Assembly (NCBI RefSeq): GCF_010550675.1
Contig: NZ_JAAGOA010000004.1
Location: 62,001 to 126,000 of the forward strand
Length of the DNA: 64,000 bases
Direction of reading: 5' to 3'
Source: Phytoactinopolyspora halotolerans
Lineage (GTDB): Bacteria; Actinomycetota; Actinomycetes; Jiangellales; Jiangellaceae
Shown: piece by piece, positions 1 to 8,735 of the stretch
How the letters are laid out: each line of letters starts with the position of its first letter
How positions within the stretch are numbered: the stretch's first letter is position 1
The notes under the pieces: model-generated
The model's input: the letters and a program-made list of their open reading frames with translations, nothing else
Database searches by the model: none
What the model was told of the DNA's origin: nothing
Made by a program: the position numbers and the translations under genes

Positions 1-1287
1 GTGGCGCTGCCGGGCCGGAGAACCGGCATCATGATGCTCGGCGTGGCCGGGACCACGTCCGGCGTGGACGTCCAGACCGACGCGCGCGGGCGCGCCGACC
101 AATGGGAATACGCCACGTGGACGTCGCCGGCCACCGAGCTCGAGTTCGGGGCGAGCGAGGTGGTCGCCTCGTGGGGTGCATCCACGCCCGGTGACTCGTG
201 GATCTCCGTTGAGGTGCAGGGGACGTACGAGGACGGATCCACCACCCCCTGGTACAACCTCGGCAACTGGGACGCGCGGGACAGCGGCATCGAGCGCGCC
301 AGTGTCGACAGCCAGAGCGACGGTCGCAGTAGCGTGCTGGTGGACACCCTGGTTGTGGGCACTCAGGCCGACGGTGATCCGGAGAACCCGGACGACCGCG
401 ACCAGGGAACGGCAGCCCCGCGGGATCCCGGCGCCGAGACCGAGCTCGACAGTGGTGGCGAGGCCGGCGAACGCTCGCTCGACGAGCCGTTGCTCGACGC
501 CTACCAGCTGCGCGTGACCATGTACCGTCCGCAGGGCAGCCTGGTCATGCCGCGGGTATGGACGCTGGCCGCCATGGCCTCCGACGTCCCCGACCGGACG
601 TCTGTCGAGACGAGCGAAGGCGGCCTCGCCTGGGGCGAGGAGCTCAACGTGCCGGCGCGATCGACGAACGTGCATCGCGACGCCTATCCCGAATACGGCG
701 GCGGCGCATCCTGGTCGAGCCCGGCGGCGACGACCATGGTCATGGAGTACTTCGGCGTGGTCCCGTCGCGGGAGGACATGGCCTGGATCGACGCCGGCTA
801 CACCGACCCGCAGGTGGCCCACGCGGCTCGCTCGGTGTGGGACCACGCCCTCGCCGGCACCGGCAACTGGTCGTTCAACGCTGCGTATGCGGCGACGTTC
901 CCGCAGCTCGACGCGTTCGTCACGAGGCTGAGATCGCTGAACGACGTCGAGCGGTTCATCGACGCGGGGATCCCGGTCATTACGTCGTCGCTAGCATTCC
1001 GTGCTTCGGAGCTGGACGGTGCCAACTACGGTACGGGCGGGCACTCGATGGTCGTGGTCGGGTTCACCGAGGACGGTGACGTCATCGTCAACGACCCCGC
1101 CGCGCGGTCGAACACGTCCGTTCGCCGCGTCTACGACCGGGCGCAGTTCGAGGAGATCTGGCTGCGCACCGAGCGGTCGTTGGCCAGCGGCGAGACCGGC
1201 TCGGGGCACGGCGGGGTGGCGCAGATCATCCGGCCATACGATATCGAGCTGCCGGACGACGACGCAGACGCCTCCGCGCCGTGGTGA
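1..1287 (+). CDS. C39-like peptidase-fold protein, catalytic Cys replaced; 5' end may lie outside the window
   Basis: The frame is open from base 1 (a GTG), so the true start may lie upstream. The C-terminal half, from about residue 225, looks like the papain-like C39-type fold found in actinobacterial 'peptidase C39 family' proteins. The His region is GTGGHSMVVVGF (about residues 345-356) and the following Asn/Asp region is VIVNDP. Where relatives normally have a W-C-S-P nucleophile motif, this protein reads W-S-S-P (codons at 712-723; Ser at codon 239, TCG), so the nucleophile seems to be missing. The N-terminal part resembles the beta-rich domain that precedes C39 in these proteins. It stands alone, with no operon partner visible. 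It could be a binding or scaffold pseudoenzyme; family assignment fairly confident, activity doubtful. Confidence 0.7.
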   Translation: MALPGRRTGIMMLGVAGTTSGVDVQTDARGRADQWEYATWTSPATELEFGASEVVASWGASTPGDSWISVEVQGTYEDGSTTPWYNLGNWDARDSGIERASVDSQSDGRSSVLVDTLVVGTQADGDPENPDDRDQGTAAPRDPGAETELDSGGEAGERSLDEPLLDAYQLRVTMYRPQGSLVMPRVWTLAAMASDVPDRTSVETSEGGLAWGEELNVPARSTNVHRDAYPEYGGGASWSSPAATTMVMEYFGVVPSREDMAWIDAGYTDPQVAHAARSVWDHALAGTGNWSFNAAYAATFPQLDAFVTRLRSLNDVERFIDAGIPVITSSLAFRASELDGANYGTGGHSMVVVGFTEDGDVIVNDPAARSNTSVRRVYDRAQFEEIWLRTERSLASGETGSGHGGVAQIIRPYDIELPDDDADASAPW

Positions 1288-1376
1288 CCTCCGCCCGTGC
1301 CGGTGCCCGGCGACGCGAGCGTGGCTTCGCAGCGAACCGCAGGGACAGCGCCTGCCCTCGGCCCAGGGCAACTCTT

Positions 1377-1390
1377 GGCAACCGCTTCCC
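1377..1390. promoter_or_regulatory. Candidate LacI-family operator upstream of the Gfo/Idh gene
   Basis: GGCAACCGCTTCCC matches the LacI/GalR-type pattern GGNAANCGNTTNCC with the usual central CG. It lies about 140 bp before the start of the dehydrogenase-isomerase pair, which is a plausible sugar operon. No LacI-type regulator is encoded in the window, so the link is inference only. Confidence 0.35.
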
Positions 1391-1529
1391 GCGCCGGTCG
1401 TCGCCGTGCGGGGATGGAATCGACGCCGCGTGCCGGTTGTGCGACCGCGGCGACAATGGCAACGATGGCAGAGAACTGGACAACCCGGACGGAGCCGGCG
1501 GCGGGCGCTGATCGGCGAAGGACGTGAGG

Positions 1530-2618
1530 ATGCGTTTCGGAATCGTAGGTTGTGGTGTGATCTCCGGTGCTCATGCCGCGGCGATCGCGGCTTTGGGAGA
1601 TTCGTCGCAGCTGGTCAGCGTCTATGACGTGGACAGGGAGAAGGCCTCGGCTCTTGCCGCCCAGCAGGGTTGCGCCGCCGACGGTACGCTGCAGGAACTG
1701 CTGGACCGTGATGAGATCGACGCGGTGGCCGTCTGCGTGCCGAGCGGCCTGCACGCGGAGATCGCGGTCGCGGCGCTCGAAGCCGGCAAGCACGTGCTGG
1801 TGGAGAAGCCCCTCGACATCACATTGGATGCGGCAGATCGGATCATCGAGGCCGAGCAGCGCACCGGGAGAGTCGTCACCACCATCAGCCAGCGCCGGTT
1901 CGAGGCGGCGCCGTCCTTCGTCCACCGGGTGATCCACGAGGGTGCCCTTGGCGCCGTGACGTCCGGCATCGCCGAGTGCACCTGGTGGCGATCCGATCAG
2001 TACTACGCATCGGCCGGTTGGCGGGGCACGTGGTCGATGGACGGTGGCGGCGCGCTGATGAACCAGGGCGTGCACCAGGCCGACATGCTGGTATGGATGC
2101 TCGGCAAGCCGGTAGCGGTGACCGCATACGCCGACACCCTCGCGCATGCGGGCCTCGAGGTCGAGGACACCGTGGCCGCGGTGATCCGGTTCGAGAGCGG
2201 TGCGATCGGCACGCTCACCGCGACCACGTCGGCGAACCCGGGACTCCCGCTGCGGCTGTCGGTCCACGGCGACGGCGGCATCGCCGTCATCGACGGCAAC
2301 GCGCTCGGTACGTTCACGCTCGCCGACCGGGATGCGGCGCCCCAGAGCACGCTCGTGGACCCGGGCCGGTCCGGCGCGGACGCGAACGCCGCGGCGGACG
2401 GCTTCCGGGGACGGTTCATGCGCGAGGCCGACGACGTGCGGCAACAGGATCGCGGTGGCGACGGCATGAACCACCCGGCCCAGTACGCGGACTTCGTCGA
2501 GGCGGTTCAGAGCGGACGGCCGCCCGCCGTCACCAGCGCCGACGGCCGTCGCGCGCTGGAGCTGGTGCTCGGTGTCTACGAGTCGGCGCGCAGCGGCAAA
2601 CCCGTCACACTCGGATGA
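1530..2618 (+). CDS. Gfo/Idh/MocA family NAD(P)-dependent oxidoreductase
   Basis: A 362-residue protein of the usual family length. The N-terminal Rossmann fold begins MRFGIVGCGVISGAHAAAI (glycine-rich GxGxxS-type loop), followed by the family EKP motif (HVLVEKPLDI, about residues 92-101), a signature of the cofactor/substrate site. The C-terminal half is the alpha/beta substrate domain, with GGGALMNQGVHQAD where the catalytic His region sits. The ATG at 1530 is preferred over the GTG at 1524 because a GA-rich ribosome site (GAAGGACGTGAGG) precedes it. It is followed by a sugar isomerase gene after a 79-bp gap that holds a palindrome. Such pairs usually oxidise or epimerise sugars, inositols or sugar acids; the exact substrate cannot be read from sequence. 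Confidence 0.88.
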   Translation: MRFGIVGCGVISGAHAAAIAALGDSSQLVSVYDVDREKASALAAQQGCAADGTLQELLDRDEIDAVAVCVPSGLHAEIAVAALEAGKHVLVEKPLDITLDAADRIIEAEQRTGRVVTTISQRRFEAAPSFVHRVIHEGALGAVTSGIAECTWWRSDQYYASAGWRGTWSMDGGGALMNQGVHQADMLVWMLGKPVAVTAYADTLAHAGLEVEDTVAAVIRFESGAIGTLTATTSANPGLPLRLSVHGDGGIAVIDGNALGTFTLADRDAAPQSTLVDPGRSGADANAAADGFRGRFMREADDVRQQDRGGDGMNHPAQYADFVEAVQSGRPPAVTSADGRRALELVLGVYESARSGKPVTLG

Positions 2619-2623
2619 CGCCG

Positions 2624-2673
2624 TGATCATCAAGGCTAGGCCGCATCGTGGCCGGCTCAACGGTTGATGATCA
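2624..2673. terminator. TGATCAT-capped inverted repeat after the oxidoreductase gene
   Basis: TGATCATCAA (2624-2633) is repeated as its exact reverse complement TTGATGATCA (2664-2673), with a 30-base loop. It sits just after a stop codon and before the ribosome site of the next gene. It is the weakest member of a family of palindromes that share the TGATCAT end (see findings). Terminator or processing role is inference; there is no T tract. Confidence 0.45.
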
Positions 2674-2697
2674 ACGGTAGGAAAGGACTGATGGAAC

Positions 2698-3525
2698 GTG
2701 TGGACGCTCTCCGGCTTCGCTGACGAGATCTCGGCCGACCTCGATGAACAGTGCCGCGTGCTGAACGAGCTCGGTATCTCTTACATCGAGTTCCGCAGCG
2801 CGTGGGGGACCAACGTGCTCGATCTCGACGACGATCAGCTGAAGCTGGCCGCCGAGACGCTGAGCCGGTACGGCATCGCCACCTCCTCCATCGGCTCACC
2901 GATCGGAAAGATCGGCATCGCCGACGACTTCGACGCCCACCTGGCGCGGTTCGACCGGGCGCTCCAGGTGGCCGAATTGCTGCACGCCCCGTTCATCCGG
3001 ATCTTCTCGTTCTTCATTCCGGCCAATGACACGCCGGATGCCTATCGCGATGAGGTGCTGCGCCGGATGTCCGCACTGGCCTCCCGGGCCGAGGGACACG
3101 ACGTCACTCTGGTGCACGAGAACGAGAAGGAGATCTACGGCGACATCCCGGCCCGCTGCCTCGACATCGTCGAGTCGGTCGGATCGGAGAGGCTGCGCCT
3201 GGCGTGGGACGCGGCGAACTACGTGCAATGCGGCGTGCGCCCGTACACCGAGGGCTACGAATCGCTCCGGCCGTACACGGACTACATTCAGATCAAGGAC
3301 GCGCTCCTGGCCGATGGAACCGTCGTCCCCGCCGGGGAGGGCGACGGCGAGGTCGAGACCACCATCGTCGCGCTACGCGAGGACGGCTTCGACGGGTTCT
3401 TCTCCATGGAACCGCATCTGTCGGCCGGCGGGCGCTTCGGCGGCTTCAGCGGCCCTGAGCGCTTCATCAAAGCGACGCATGCCTTCACCTCCATCCTTGA
3501 CGGCCGGGGAATCGAATACCGCTGA
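2698..3525 (+). CDS. Sugar phosphate isomerase/epimerase (AP-endonuclease-2 TIM barrel)
   Basis: A 275-residue protein that starts at GTG 2698 behind a good ribosome site (AGGAAAGGA, 2679-2687). It shows the xylose isomerase-like TIM barrel pattern: ISYIEFRSAWG at strand 2, LVHENEKEIYGD with a probable metal-binding Glu, LRLAWDAANYVQCG with the metal-site Asp, YIQIKDAL, and a late FFSMEPHL Glu. These acidic and His residues normally hold a divalent metal used to isomerise or epimerise a ketose or inosose. It follows the Gfo/Idh/MocA gene in the same direction. Together they suggest catabolism of a sugar or inositol derivative. Family confident, substrate unknown. Confidence 0.85.
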   Translation: MWTLSGFADEISADLDEQCRVLNELGISYIEFRSAWGTNVLDLDDDQLKLAAETLSRYGIATSSIGSPIGKIGIADDFDAHLARFDRALQVAELLHAPFIRIFSFFIPANDTPDAYRDEVLRRMSALASRAEGHDVTLVHENEKEIYGDIPARCLDIVESVGSERLRLAWDAANYVQCGVRPYTEGYESLRPYTDYIQIKDALLADGTVVPAGEGDGEVETTIVALREDGFDGFFSMEPHLSAGGRFGGFSGPERFIKATHAFTSILDGRGIEYR

Positions 3526-3688
3526 AACGCGCGAGAACACCCAAGCGAGCTCAGACGGCTAGGTTCGGCCAGACGCCCACGGTGACCAACTGCGACGTTT
3601 CGGGGATATATGTCGTCGCGACAAGGTGTTCACCTGGTTGTCATGTCGTTGTCGGCCGCGTATCGACTTGCCCCAGCACGGTGAGGGC

Positions 3689-4867
3689 GTGCGTATCCTT
3701 CAGGCCGCAAATTTCGTTGCCCCGCATTCCGGCGGCATCAAGACGATGCTCAACCATGTGGCGCGCGGATATGCCGAGGCCGGCCACGACGTCGTGATGC
3801 TGGTTCCGGGTGAGCGGAACCGGACGACGCCCATGCCGTACGGGCGATTGGTGGAGATCGCCGCCCCGCAGGTCCCCCTGACCGGCGGTTACCGGATGAT
3901 CACCCATTGGAGTGCGGTTGAGGACGTGCTCGCGGCCGTGAGTCCCGATCGGGTGGAGGTCTCGGACCGGTTCACCCTGGCGCGCATCGGGCCGTGGGCG
4001 CGTCGCCGGGACATTCCCTCCGTCGTCTTCTCCCACGAGCGGCTGGATGCGATCCTCCGGTTTCATCTGGGACGGGCGATGCCGACGCGGCGCGTGGCGG
4101 ACGCGTGGAACCGCCGGCTTGCGGCGTCGTTCGACACGGTCGTCTGTACCACGAGGTGGGCGGCGGGTGAGTTCATCCGGCTCGGGGTGCGGAACCTGGC
4201 CCATGTGCCGCTCGGCATCGACGTGGAGGCGTTCCATCCCCGCCGCCGTGACCTCTCAGTGCGCTCGCAGCTCGCGCAGGGCGCGGACGCCGTGATCGTG
4301 GTCGCGGTGCGGCTGTCCCCGGAGAAACGGCCAGACCTGCTGGTGCCCATGGTGCGGGAACTTCTGCGCCGGGACGTGAACGTGCGCCTCGTGCTGTGCG
4401 GCGACGGGTCCGTGCGCGAGATGGTGGCCGAGCAGGCGGCCGGCCTTCCGGTCACCATGACCGGGTTCGTGTCGGACCGAGAGCGGCTGGCCACCATGCT
4501 GGCGAGCGCCGACGTCGTCGTCGCCCCCGGCCCGTATGAGACGTTCGGGCTGGCCGCCCTGGAAGCCATGGCCAGCGGTACCCCGGTAGTCGCCAGCGCA
4601 TCGGGTGCGCTGCCGGAGCTGGTGCGTGGCGACGCCGGCCGTACAGCGGCCTCGGACCCCGTGGAGATGGCCGACGCGGTTGTGGAGGTCTTGCGGGCCG
4701 GCGCGTCAGCGCGGGTGGCGGCACGGCGCCGAGCGGAGCAGTTCTCCTGGGCGTCCACCGTCGCCGAGATGCTGCGGCTGCACGGTGCGTCCGCACAGCA
4801 CAGAGCAGGGTTGCGCGGTCGCTCACTCACGACGGCGACGCGAGATGGCCACAACTGGGCGACGTAG
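3689..4867 (+). CDS. GT4 family glycosyltransferase
   Basis: A 392-residue GT-B fold enzyme. It begins MRILQAANFVAPHSGGIKT, with the usual N-terminal strand and Gly-rich acceptor loop. The C-terminal nucleotide-sugar domain has VIVVAVRLSPEKRPDLL, the LCGDGS turn and the E-x7-E motif in YETFGLAALEAMASGTPVV. This pattern is typical of retaining family 4 transferases such as mannosyl- and glucosyltransferases. The GTG at 3689 is chosen because an upstream extension of the frame to 3626 has no glycosyltransferase features. It seems to be transcribed alone between the isomerase and an acyl-CoA ligase, and could act in cell-envelope glycolipid or polysaccharide synthesis. Donor and acceptor are unknown. 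Confidence 0.87.
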   Translation: MRILQAANFVAPHSGGIKTMLNHVARGYAEAGHDVVMLVPGERNRTTPMPYGRLVEIAAPQVPLTGGYRMITHWSAVEDVLAAVSPDRVEVSDRFTLARIGPWARRRDIPSVVFSHERLDAILRFHLGRAMPTRRVADAWNRRLAASFDTVVCTTRWAAGEFIRLGVRNLAHVPLGIDVEAFHPRRRDLSVRSQLAQGADAVIVVAVRLSPEKRPDLLVPMVRELLRRDVNVRLVLCGDGSVREMVAEQAAGLPVTMTGFVSDRERLATMLASADVVVAPGPYETFGLAALEAMASGTPVVASASGALPELVRGDAGRTAASDPVEMADAVVEVLRAGASARVAARRRAEQFSWASTVAEMLRLHGASAQHRAGLRGRSLTTATRDGHNWAT

Positions 4868-4953
4868 ACTGTTCTTGAACCGAATGACGTCGTAATCTTC
4901 CCCCACCAGGGCCGAAACGATCTGGCCTACCTTTCGGTGGCCTAGGAGGACGC

Positions 4954-6777
4954 ATGACAGCCGGCACGATGGAGTCGCCCCAGCTACCCGCGGATCGTCC
5001 GCCGTCGATCGGGCGGATGTTTCTGGAGCGGGTGGAGAGGACCCCTGATCGGGAGGCGTACCGCTACCCGTCGGGTGGCGGCTGGTCCTCGCTGACGTGG
5101 CGGCAGACCAAGGAGCGGGTCTGGCGCATCGCCGCGGGTCTGCTGGCGATCGGCATCGAGCGCGAGCAGCGAGTCTCGATCGCCGCATCGACTCGCATCG
5201 AATGGATCCTCGCCGACCTGGCGATCAACTCGATCGGTGCCGCGACGACGACGGTGTACCCGTCCACCAATCCGGAGGATGTCGCGCACATCCTGTCCGA
5301 CTCGGGCACCAAGGTCGCCATCGCCGAGGACGACGAGCAGGTGAAGAAGATCCTCGAGCACCGTGCGGATCTGCCCGAGTTGACCAAGGTCGTCATCATC
5401 GACGGTGAGGGTGACGGCGATACCGTGATCAGCATGGCCGAGCTGGAGGAGCTGGGCCGTGAACGGCTGGAGAAGGAGCCCTCCGCCGTCGACGACGCAC
5501 TCGAAGAGGTCGGTCCCGAAACCCTGGCCACCCTGGTGTACACCTCGGGGACCGGCGGCCGGCCCAAGGGCGTGCTGCTGGTCAACGACAACTGGGTGTA
5601 CGAGGGCGTCGGCGCCGACGCGCTGAATATCCTCAACCTGGACGACGTGCAGTATCTGTGGCTGCCGTTGTCTCACGTGTTCGGCAAGACGCTGGAGGCG
5701 ATCCAGCTGCGGGTCGGCTTCGCCACCGCCGTCGACGGCAACCTGGACCGCATCGTGGACAACCTGGGCGTGGTGAAGCCGACCTTCATGGCCGGGGCAC
5801 CGCGCATCTTCGAGAAGGTCCGTGCGAAGGTGATCACCGGCGTCGAAGAAGAGGGCGGTGCGAAGAAGAAGATCTTCGACTGGGCCTTCGGCGTGGGGCA
5901 CCGGGTATCGCAGCTGCGGCAGCAGGGCCGGCGTCCCGCCGGTTTGCTGGCGTTCCAGCACCGCCTGGCCGACCGGCTGGTGTTCGCCAAGATCCGGGCT
6001 CGCCTCGGCGGTCGCATCCGGTTCTTCATCAGCGGCTCGGCCAAGCTGTCGCAGGATGTGGCGGAGTGGTTCCACGCCGCCGGAATGACCATCCTGGAGG
6101 GCTACGGCCTGACTGAGACCAGCGCGGCGATCTTCGTGAACACGCCGGACCGGAACCGCTTCGGAACCGTCGGCCCGCCACTGCCCGGGACCGAGGTGAA
6201 GATCGCCGACGACGGCGAGGTCCTGGTGCGCGGCGGCGCGGTGATGCGCGGCTACCACGGCCTCTCGGAGCTGACCGCCGAGGTTCTCGACGAGGACGGC
6301 TGGCTGCGTACCGGGGACATCGGTGAGCTGGAGGACGGGTTCCTCCGCATCACCGACCGGAAGAAGGACCTGATCAAGACGTCCGGCGGGAAGTACATCG
6401 CGCCACTGAAGATCGAGGTCATCTTCAAGGCCGTGAGTCCCTACGCAAGCCAGATCGTCGTGCACGGCGACGGCCGGAACTACTGCACGGCGCTCGTCAC
6501 GCTGGACCCGGAGGCGATCCAGGACTGGGCCAAGCACCATGATCTCGGTCACCTCTCGTACGCGGAGCTGACACAGGCGTCCCAGGTGCGGGAGCTGATC
6601 CAGGGCCACATCGACGAGCTCAACACCCGGCTCGACCGGTGGGAGACGATCAAGAAGTTCGAGATCCTCCCGCATGACCTGACGATCGAGAGCGGCGACA
6701 TGACACCGAGCATGAAGGTGAAGCGCAAGGCCGTGGAGAAGCGCTACATGGACGTCTTGGACCGCATGTACAGCTGA
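4954..6777 (+). CDS. Long-chain fatty acid-CoA ligase (AMP-forming, FadD15-like)
   Basis: A 607-residue adenylate-forming enzyme. The AMP-binding P-loop is YTSGTGGRPKG (about residues 195-205; the second Thr of the usual TSGTTG is Gly). The motif GYGLTETSA (about 382-390) and GWLRTGDIG (about 449) follow. The hinge and C-terminal lysine region reads DRKKDLIKTSGGKYIAP (about 469-485). Length and the KTSGGKYIAP motif fit the long-chain acyl-CoA synthetase group. It activates fatty acids to acyl-CoA with ATP for beta-oxidation or lipid synthesis. A strong AGGAGG site at 4944-4949 precedes ATG 4954. A 12-bp hairpin follows the stop. Confidence 0.92.
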   Translation: MTAGTMESPQLPADRPPSIGRMFLERVERTPDREAYRYPSGGGWSSLTWRQTKERVWRIAAGLLAIGIEREQRVSIAASTRIEWILADLAINSIGAATTTVYPSTNPEDVAHILSDSGTKVAIAEDDEQVKKILEHRADLPELTKVVIIDGEGDGDTVISMAELEELGRERLEKEPSAVDDALEEVGPETLATLVYTSGTGGRPKGVLLVNDNWVYEGVGADALNILNLDDVQYLWLPLSHVFGKTLEAIQLRVGFATAVDGNLDRIVDNLGVVKPTFMAGAPRIFEKVRAKVITGVEEEGGAKKKIFDWAFGVGHRVSQLRQQGRRPAGLLAFQHRLADRLVFAKIRARLGGRIRFFISGSAKLSQDVAEWFHAAGMTILEGYGLTETSAAIFVNTPDRNRFGTVGPPLPGTEVKIADDGEVLVRGGAVMRGYHGLSELTAEVLDEDGWLRTGDIGELEDGFLRITDRKKDLIKTSGGKYIAPLKIEVIFKAVSPYASQIVVHGDGRNYCTALVTLDPEAIQDWAKHHDLGHLSYAELTQASQVRELIQGHIDELNTRLDRWETIKKFEILPHDLTIESGDMTPSMKVKRKAVEKRYMDVLDRMYS

Positions 6778-6787
6778 GCAGGCTCGT

Positions 6788-6818
6788 GCGTCTGAGCGGT
6801 CGTGTGCCGCTCAGACGC
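6788..6818 (+). terminator. Hairpin terminator after the acyl-CoA ligase
   Basis: GCGTCTGAGCGG (6788-6799) and its perfect complement CCGCTCAGACGC (6807-6818) form a 12-bp stem with a 7-base loop, 10 bases after the stop codon. There is no T run, which is common in high-GC actinobacteria. Confidence 0.7.
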
Positions 6819-6966
6819 TTCCGGTCGACGAGGAAGCCGTCGTGGCTCGCGTGACGCGTGCACCGGTCTCGGCGCGGGCACTTGCGCGGGTAGCGGCGCG
6901 GATCGTGCTGCTGCGTTCGCGCACCGGGTCAACCGTGACGTCGGACCGCGACGGTGAGGGAGCGGC

Positions 6967-7107
6967 TCACGTACCCGGCTCGATGCACGAGCAGGGTGGT
7001 TCCTCATCGTCTGAGGTCGCAGTGGCGACAGCGATCGCAGCCGCAGTGACCGCGAGCGCGACGATCACCGCGGCGAGCGTGGCGAACCAGCGTGTGCGTG
7101 TGCGCAT
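6967..7107 (-). CDS. Possible small membrane-anchored protein (46 aa)
   Basis: On the minus strand an ATG at 7107 opens a 46-codon frame ending at TGA 6967-6969. It starts MRTRTRWFATLAAVIVALAV, a basic N-tail followed by an Ala/Val-rich segment of about 22 residues that could be a membrane anchor or signal peptide. It ends in an acidic tail with a CSC motif (TSDDEEPPCSCIEPGT). The hydrophobic layout is what a real small secreted or membrane protein would show. However, I see no clear ribosome site and no partner gene, so this remains a candidate only. Confidence 0.35.
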   Translation of the reverse strand: MRTRTRWFATLAAVIVALAVTAAAIAVATATSDDEEPPCSCIEPGT

Positions 7108-7235
7108 GCCAGTCTGACGGCGGTCGATCTTCGGCGGTTCCGCCTCGGCGCGGGCATCGTACGCCGTTGCGTCGCGGCCTCACATGACGACGGAAAACTC
7201 CTCTGCCTCGTCACGCATGCGGCGAGCTGGAGTGG

Positions 7236-7312
7236 CACCAAGCTTCCGTGTGGTCGCTCCGACCACGCCAAGCTTCCACGGTGCAATAGCCGATATGCAC
7301 CAAACTTCCGAC
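7236..7312. repeat. Three spaced copies of CACCAAGCTTCC-like motif in a gene-free stretch
   Basis: CACCAAGCTTCCGTG (7236), CGCCAAGCTTCCACG (7266) and GCACCAAACTTCCGACT (7297) recur at about 30-bp spacing upstream of hemW, with a GTGGTCG-CTC-CGACCAC palindrome between the first two. The 602-bp gap 6778-7379 otherwise holds only the hairpin at 6788 and the small minus-strand frame at 6967-7107. Regularly spaced copies suggest protein binding sites, but this is unproven. Confidence 0.4.
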
Positions 7313-7379
7313 TGGCCGTGAATCGCGTCCGTCCGTCGGTCGAGTTTCGCTTGACTACGCGTGCAGGGGAGAATAGGGC

Positions 7380-8669
7380 GTGCCTTCTGCATTGCCCGAC
7401 GGGGACCTCGTCCCAGAGGACGGCTCGCTGCCGTCGTCTGCCCTTGAGCGTTTCGCAACGGTGAGACATCGCGCGGATGACCAGAGCAATGAGGGCTGCG
7501 TCGCCGAAGACGCCGGCCGTCCACCGTTCGGGATCTACCTGCACGTTCCGTTCTGCACCACGCGATGCGGATACTGCGACTTCAACACGTACACAGCCGA
7601 TGAGCTCGGGGAAGCTCCCGGCGCGTCGCGGGCGTCGTGGTCCGACGGCGCGATCGCGGAGCTCCGCCTGGCGCGTCGGGTGGTGGGAGACGTGGAGGCC
7701 CCGGTCTCGACGGTGTTCGTCGGCGGGGGAACCCCCACGCTGCTGCCCCCGGCGGACCTGGGCCGGGTGCTGCGCGCGATCGACGACGAATTCGGGCTCG
7801 CTCCGGGTGCCGAGGTCACCACCGAGGCGAACCCGGAGACGCTGACGCCCGCGGTGCTGACGGGTTTGCGGGAGGCCGGGTTCACTCGCCTCTCCGTCGG
7901 CATGCAGAGCGCCCGTCCGCATGTGTTGCGGGTGCTGGACCGGGAGCACACGCCGGGCCGGCCGGAGGCGGCCGTCGTCGAGGCCAAACGCGCCGGCTTC
8001 GAGCACGTCAGCCTTGATCTGATCTACGGGACGCCGGGAGAGAGCCTGGACGACTGGCGGGCGAGTATCGACGCCGCGCTGGTAGCCGGGCCGGACCACA
8101 TCAGCGCCTACGCGCTGATCGTGGAGGAGGGGACCCGGCTGGCGGCACGGATCAGGCGCGGCGAGCTACCCATGCCGGACGACGATGACCTCGCCGACAA
8201 GTACATCGTGGCCGACGACGCGTTCAGCGCCGCGGGTTTCGAGTGGTACGAGGTGTCGAACTGGGCGACGGCGGCGGCCGCGCGCTGCGAGCACAACCGC
8301 ATCTACTGGACCGGCGGCGACTGGTGGGGCATCGGACCGGGTGCGCACAGCCACGTCGCGGGCACCCGATGGTGGAACGTCAAGCATCCGGCGGCGTGGG
8401 CGTCCCGGCTGTCCGGCGCCCGCAGCCCGGCGCACGCCAGGGAGGTGCTCGACGAGGAGACCCGTCGCGTGGAGCGGGTGTTGCTGGAGGTGCGGCTCGC
8501 CGAGGGCCTCGATGTGTCCGTGCTCGACGACGGCGGCCGCAAGGCGGCGCAGCGGGCGGTCGATGATGGCCTGGCGGATCGCGCCGCGCTGGAGCGCGGA
8601 CGTGTCGCCCTGACTCAGCGCGGGCGACTGCTGGCCGACGCCGTCGTCCGTGACCTGCTCCCGGCCTGA
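7380..8669 (+). CDS. hemW: Radical SAM heme chaperone HemW
   Basis: A 429-residue protein with the HemW cluster motif CTTRCGYCDF (Cys-x3-Cys-x2-Cys, about residues 59-67) after the strand FGIYLHVPF. The Gly-rich SAM-binding motif FVGGGTPTLLP and a later DLIYGTPGES follow. The C-terminal HemW/HemN-type domain carries the ERVLLEVRLAEGLD segment. HemW inserts heme into respiratory enzymes; annotations as oxygen-independent coproporphyrinogen oxidase usually reflect homology only. The roughly 50-residue N-terminal extension is normal in actinobacteria. Ribosome site AGGGGAG (7366-7372) supports GTG 7380. It often lies near hrcA-dnaJ in this phylum, as here. Confidence 0.92.
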   Translation: MPSALPDGDLVPEDGSLPSSALERFATVRHRADDQSNEGCVAEDAGRPPFGIYLHVPFCTTRCGYCDFNTYTADELGEAPGASRASWSDGAIAELRLARRVVGDVEAPVSTVFVGGGTPTLLPPADLGRVLRAIDDEFGLAPGAEVTTEANPETLTPAVLTGLREAGFTRLSVGMQSARPHVLRVLDREHTPGRPEAAVVEAKRAGFEHVSLDLIYGTPGESLDDWRASIDAALVAGPDHISAYALIVEEGTRLAARIRRGELPMPDDDDLADKYIVADDAFSAAGFEWYEVSNWATAAAARCEHNRIYWTGGDWWGIGPGAHSHVAGTRWWNVKHPAAWASRLSGARSPAHAREVLDEETRRVERVLLEVRLAEGLDVSVLDDGGRKAAQRAVDDGLADRAALERGRVALTQRGRLLADAVVRDLLPA

Positions 8670-8735
8670 CCTGCTCCCGGCCTGGCCTGCTCCCGGCGTG
8701 ACCCTCGTGCGGCCAGACCGCCGCCGACGTGCCAT

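Noticed and set aside
1131-2660. Open frame of about 509 codons on the minus strand
   Set aside because: Antisense to the C39-like gene end and the Gfo/Idh/MocA gene; no domain visible.
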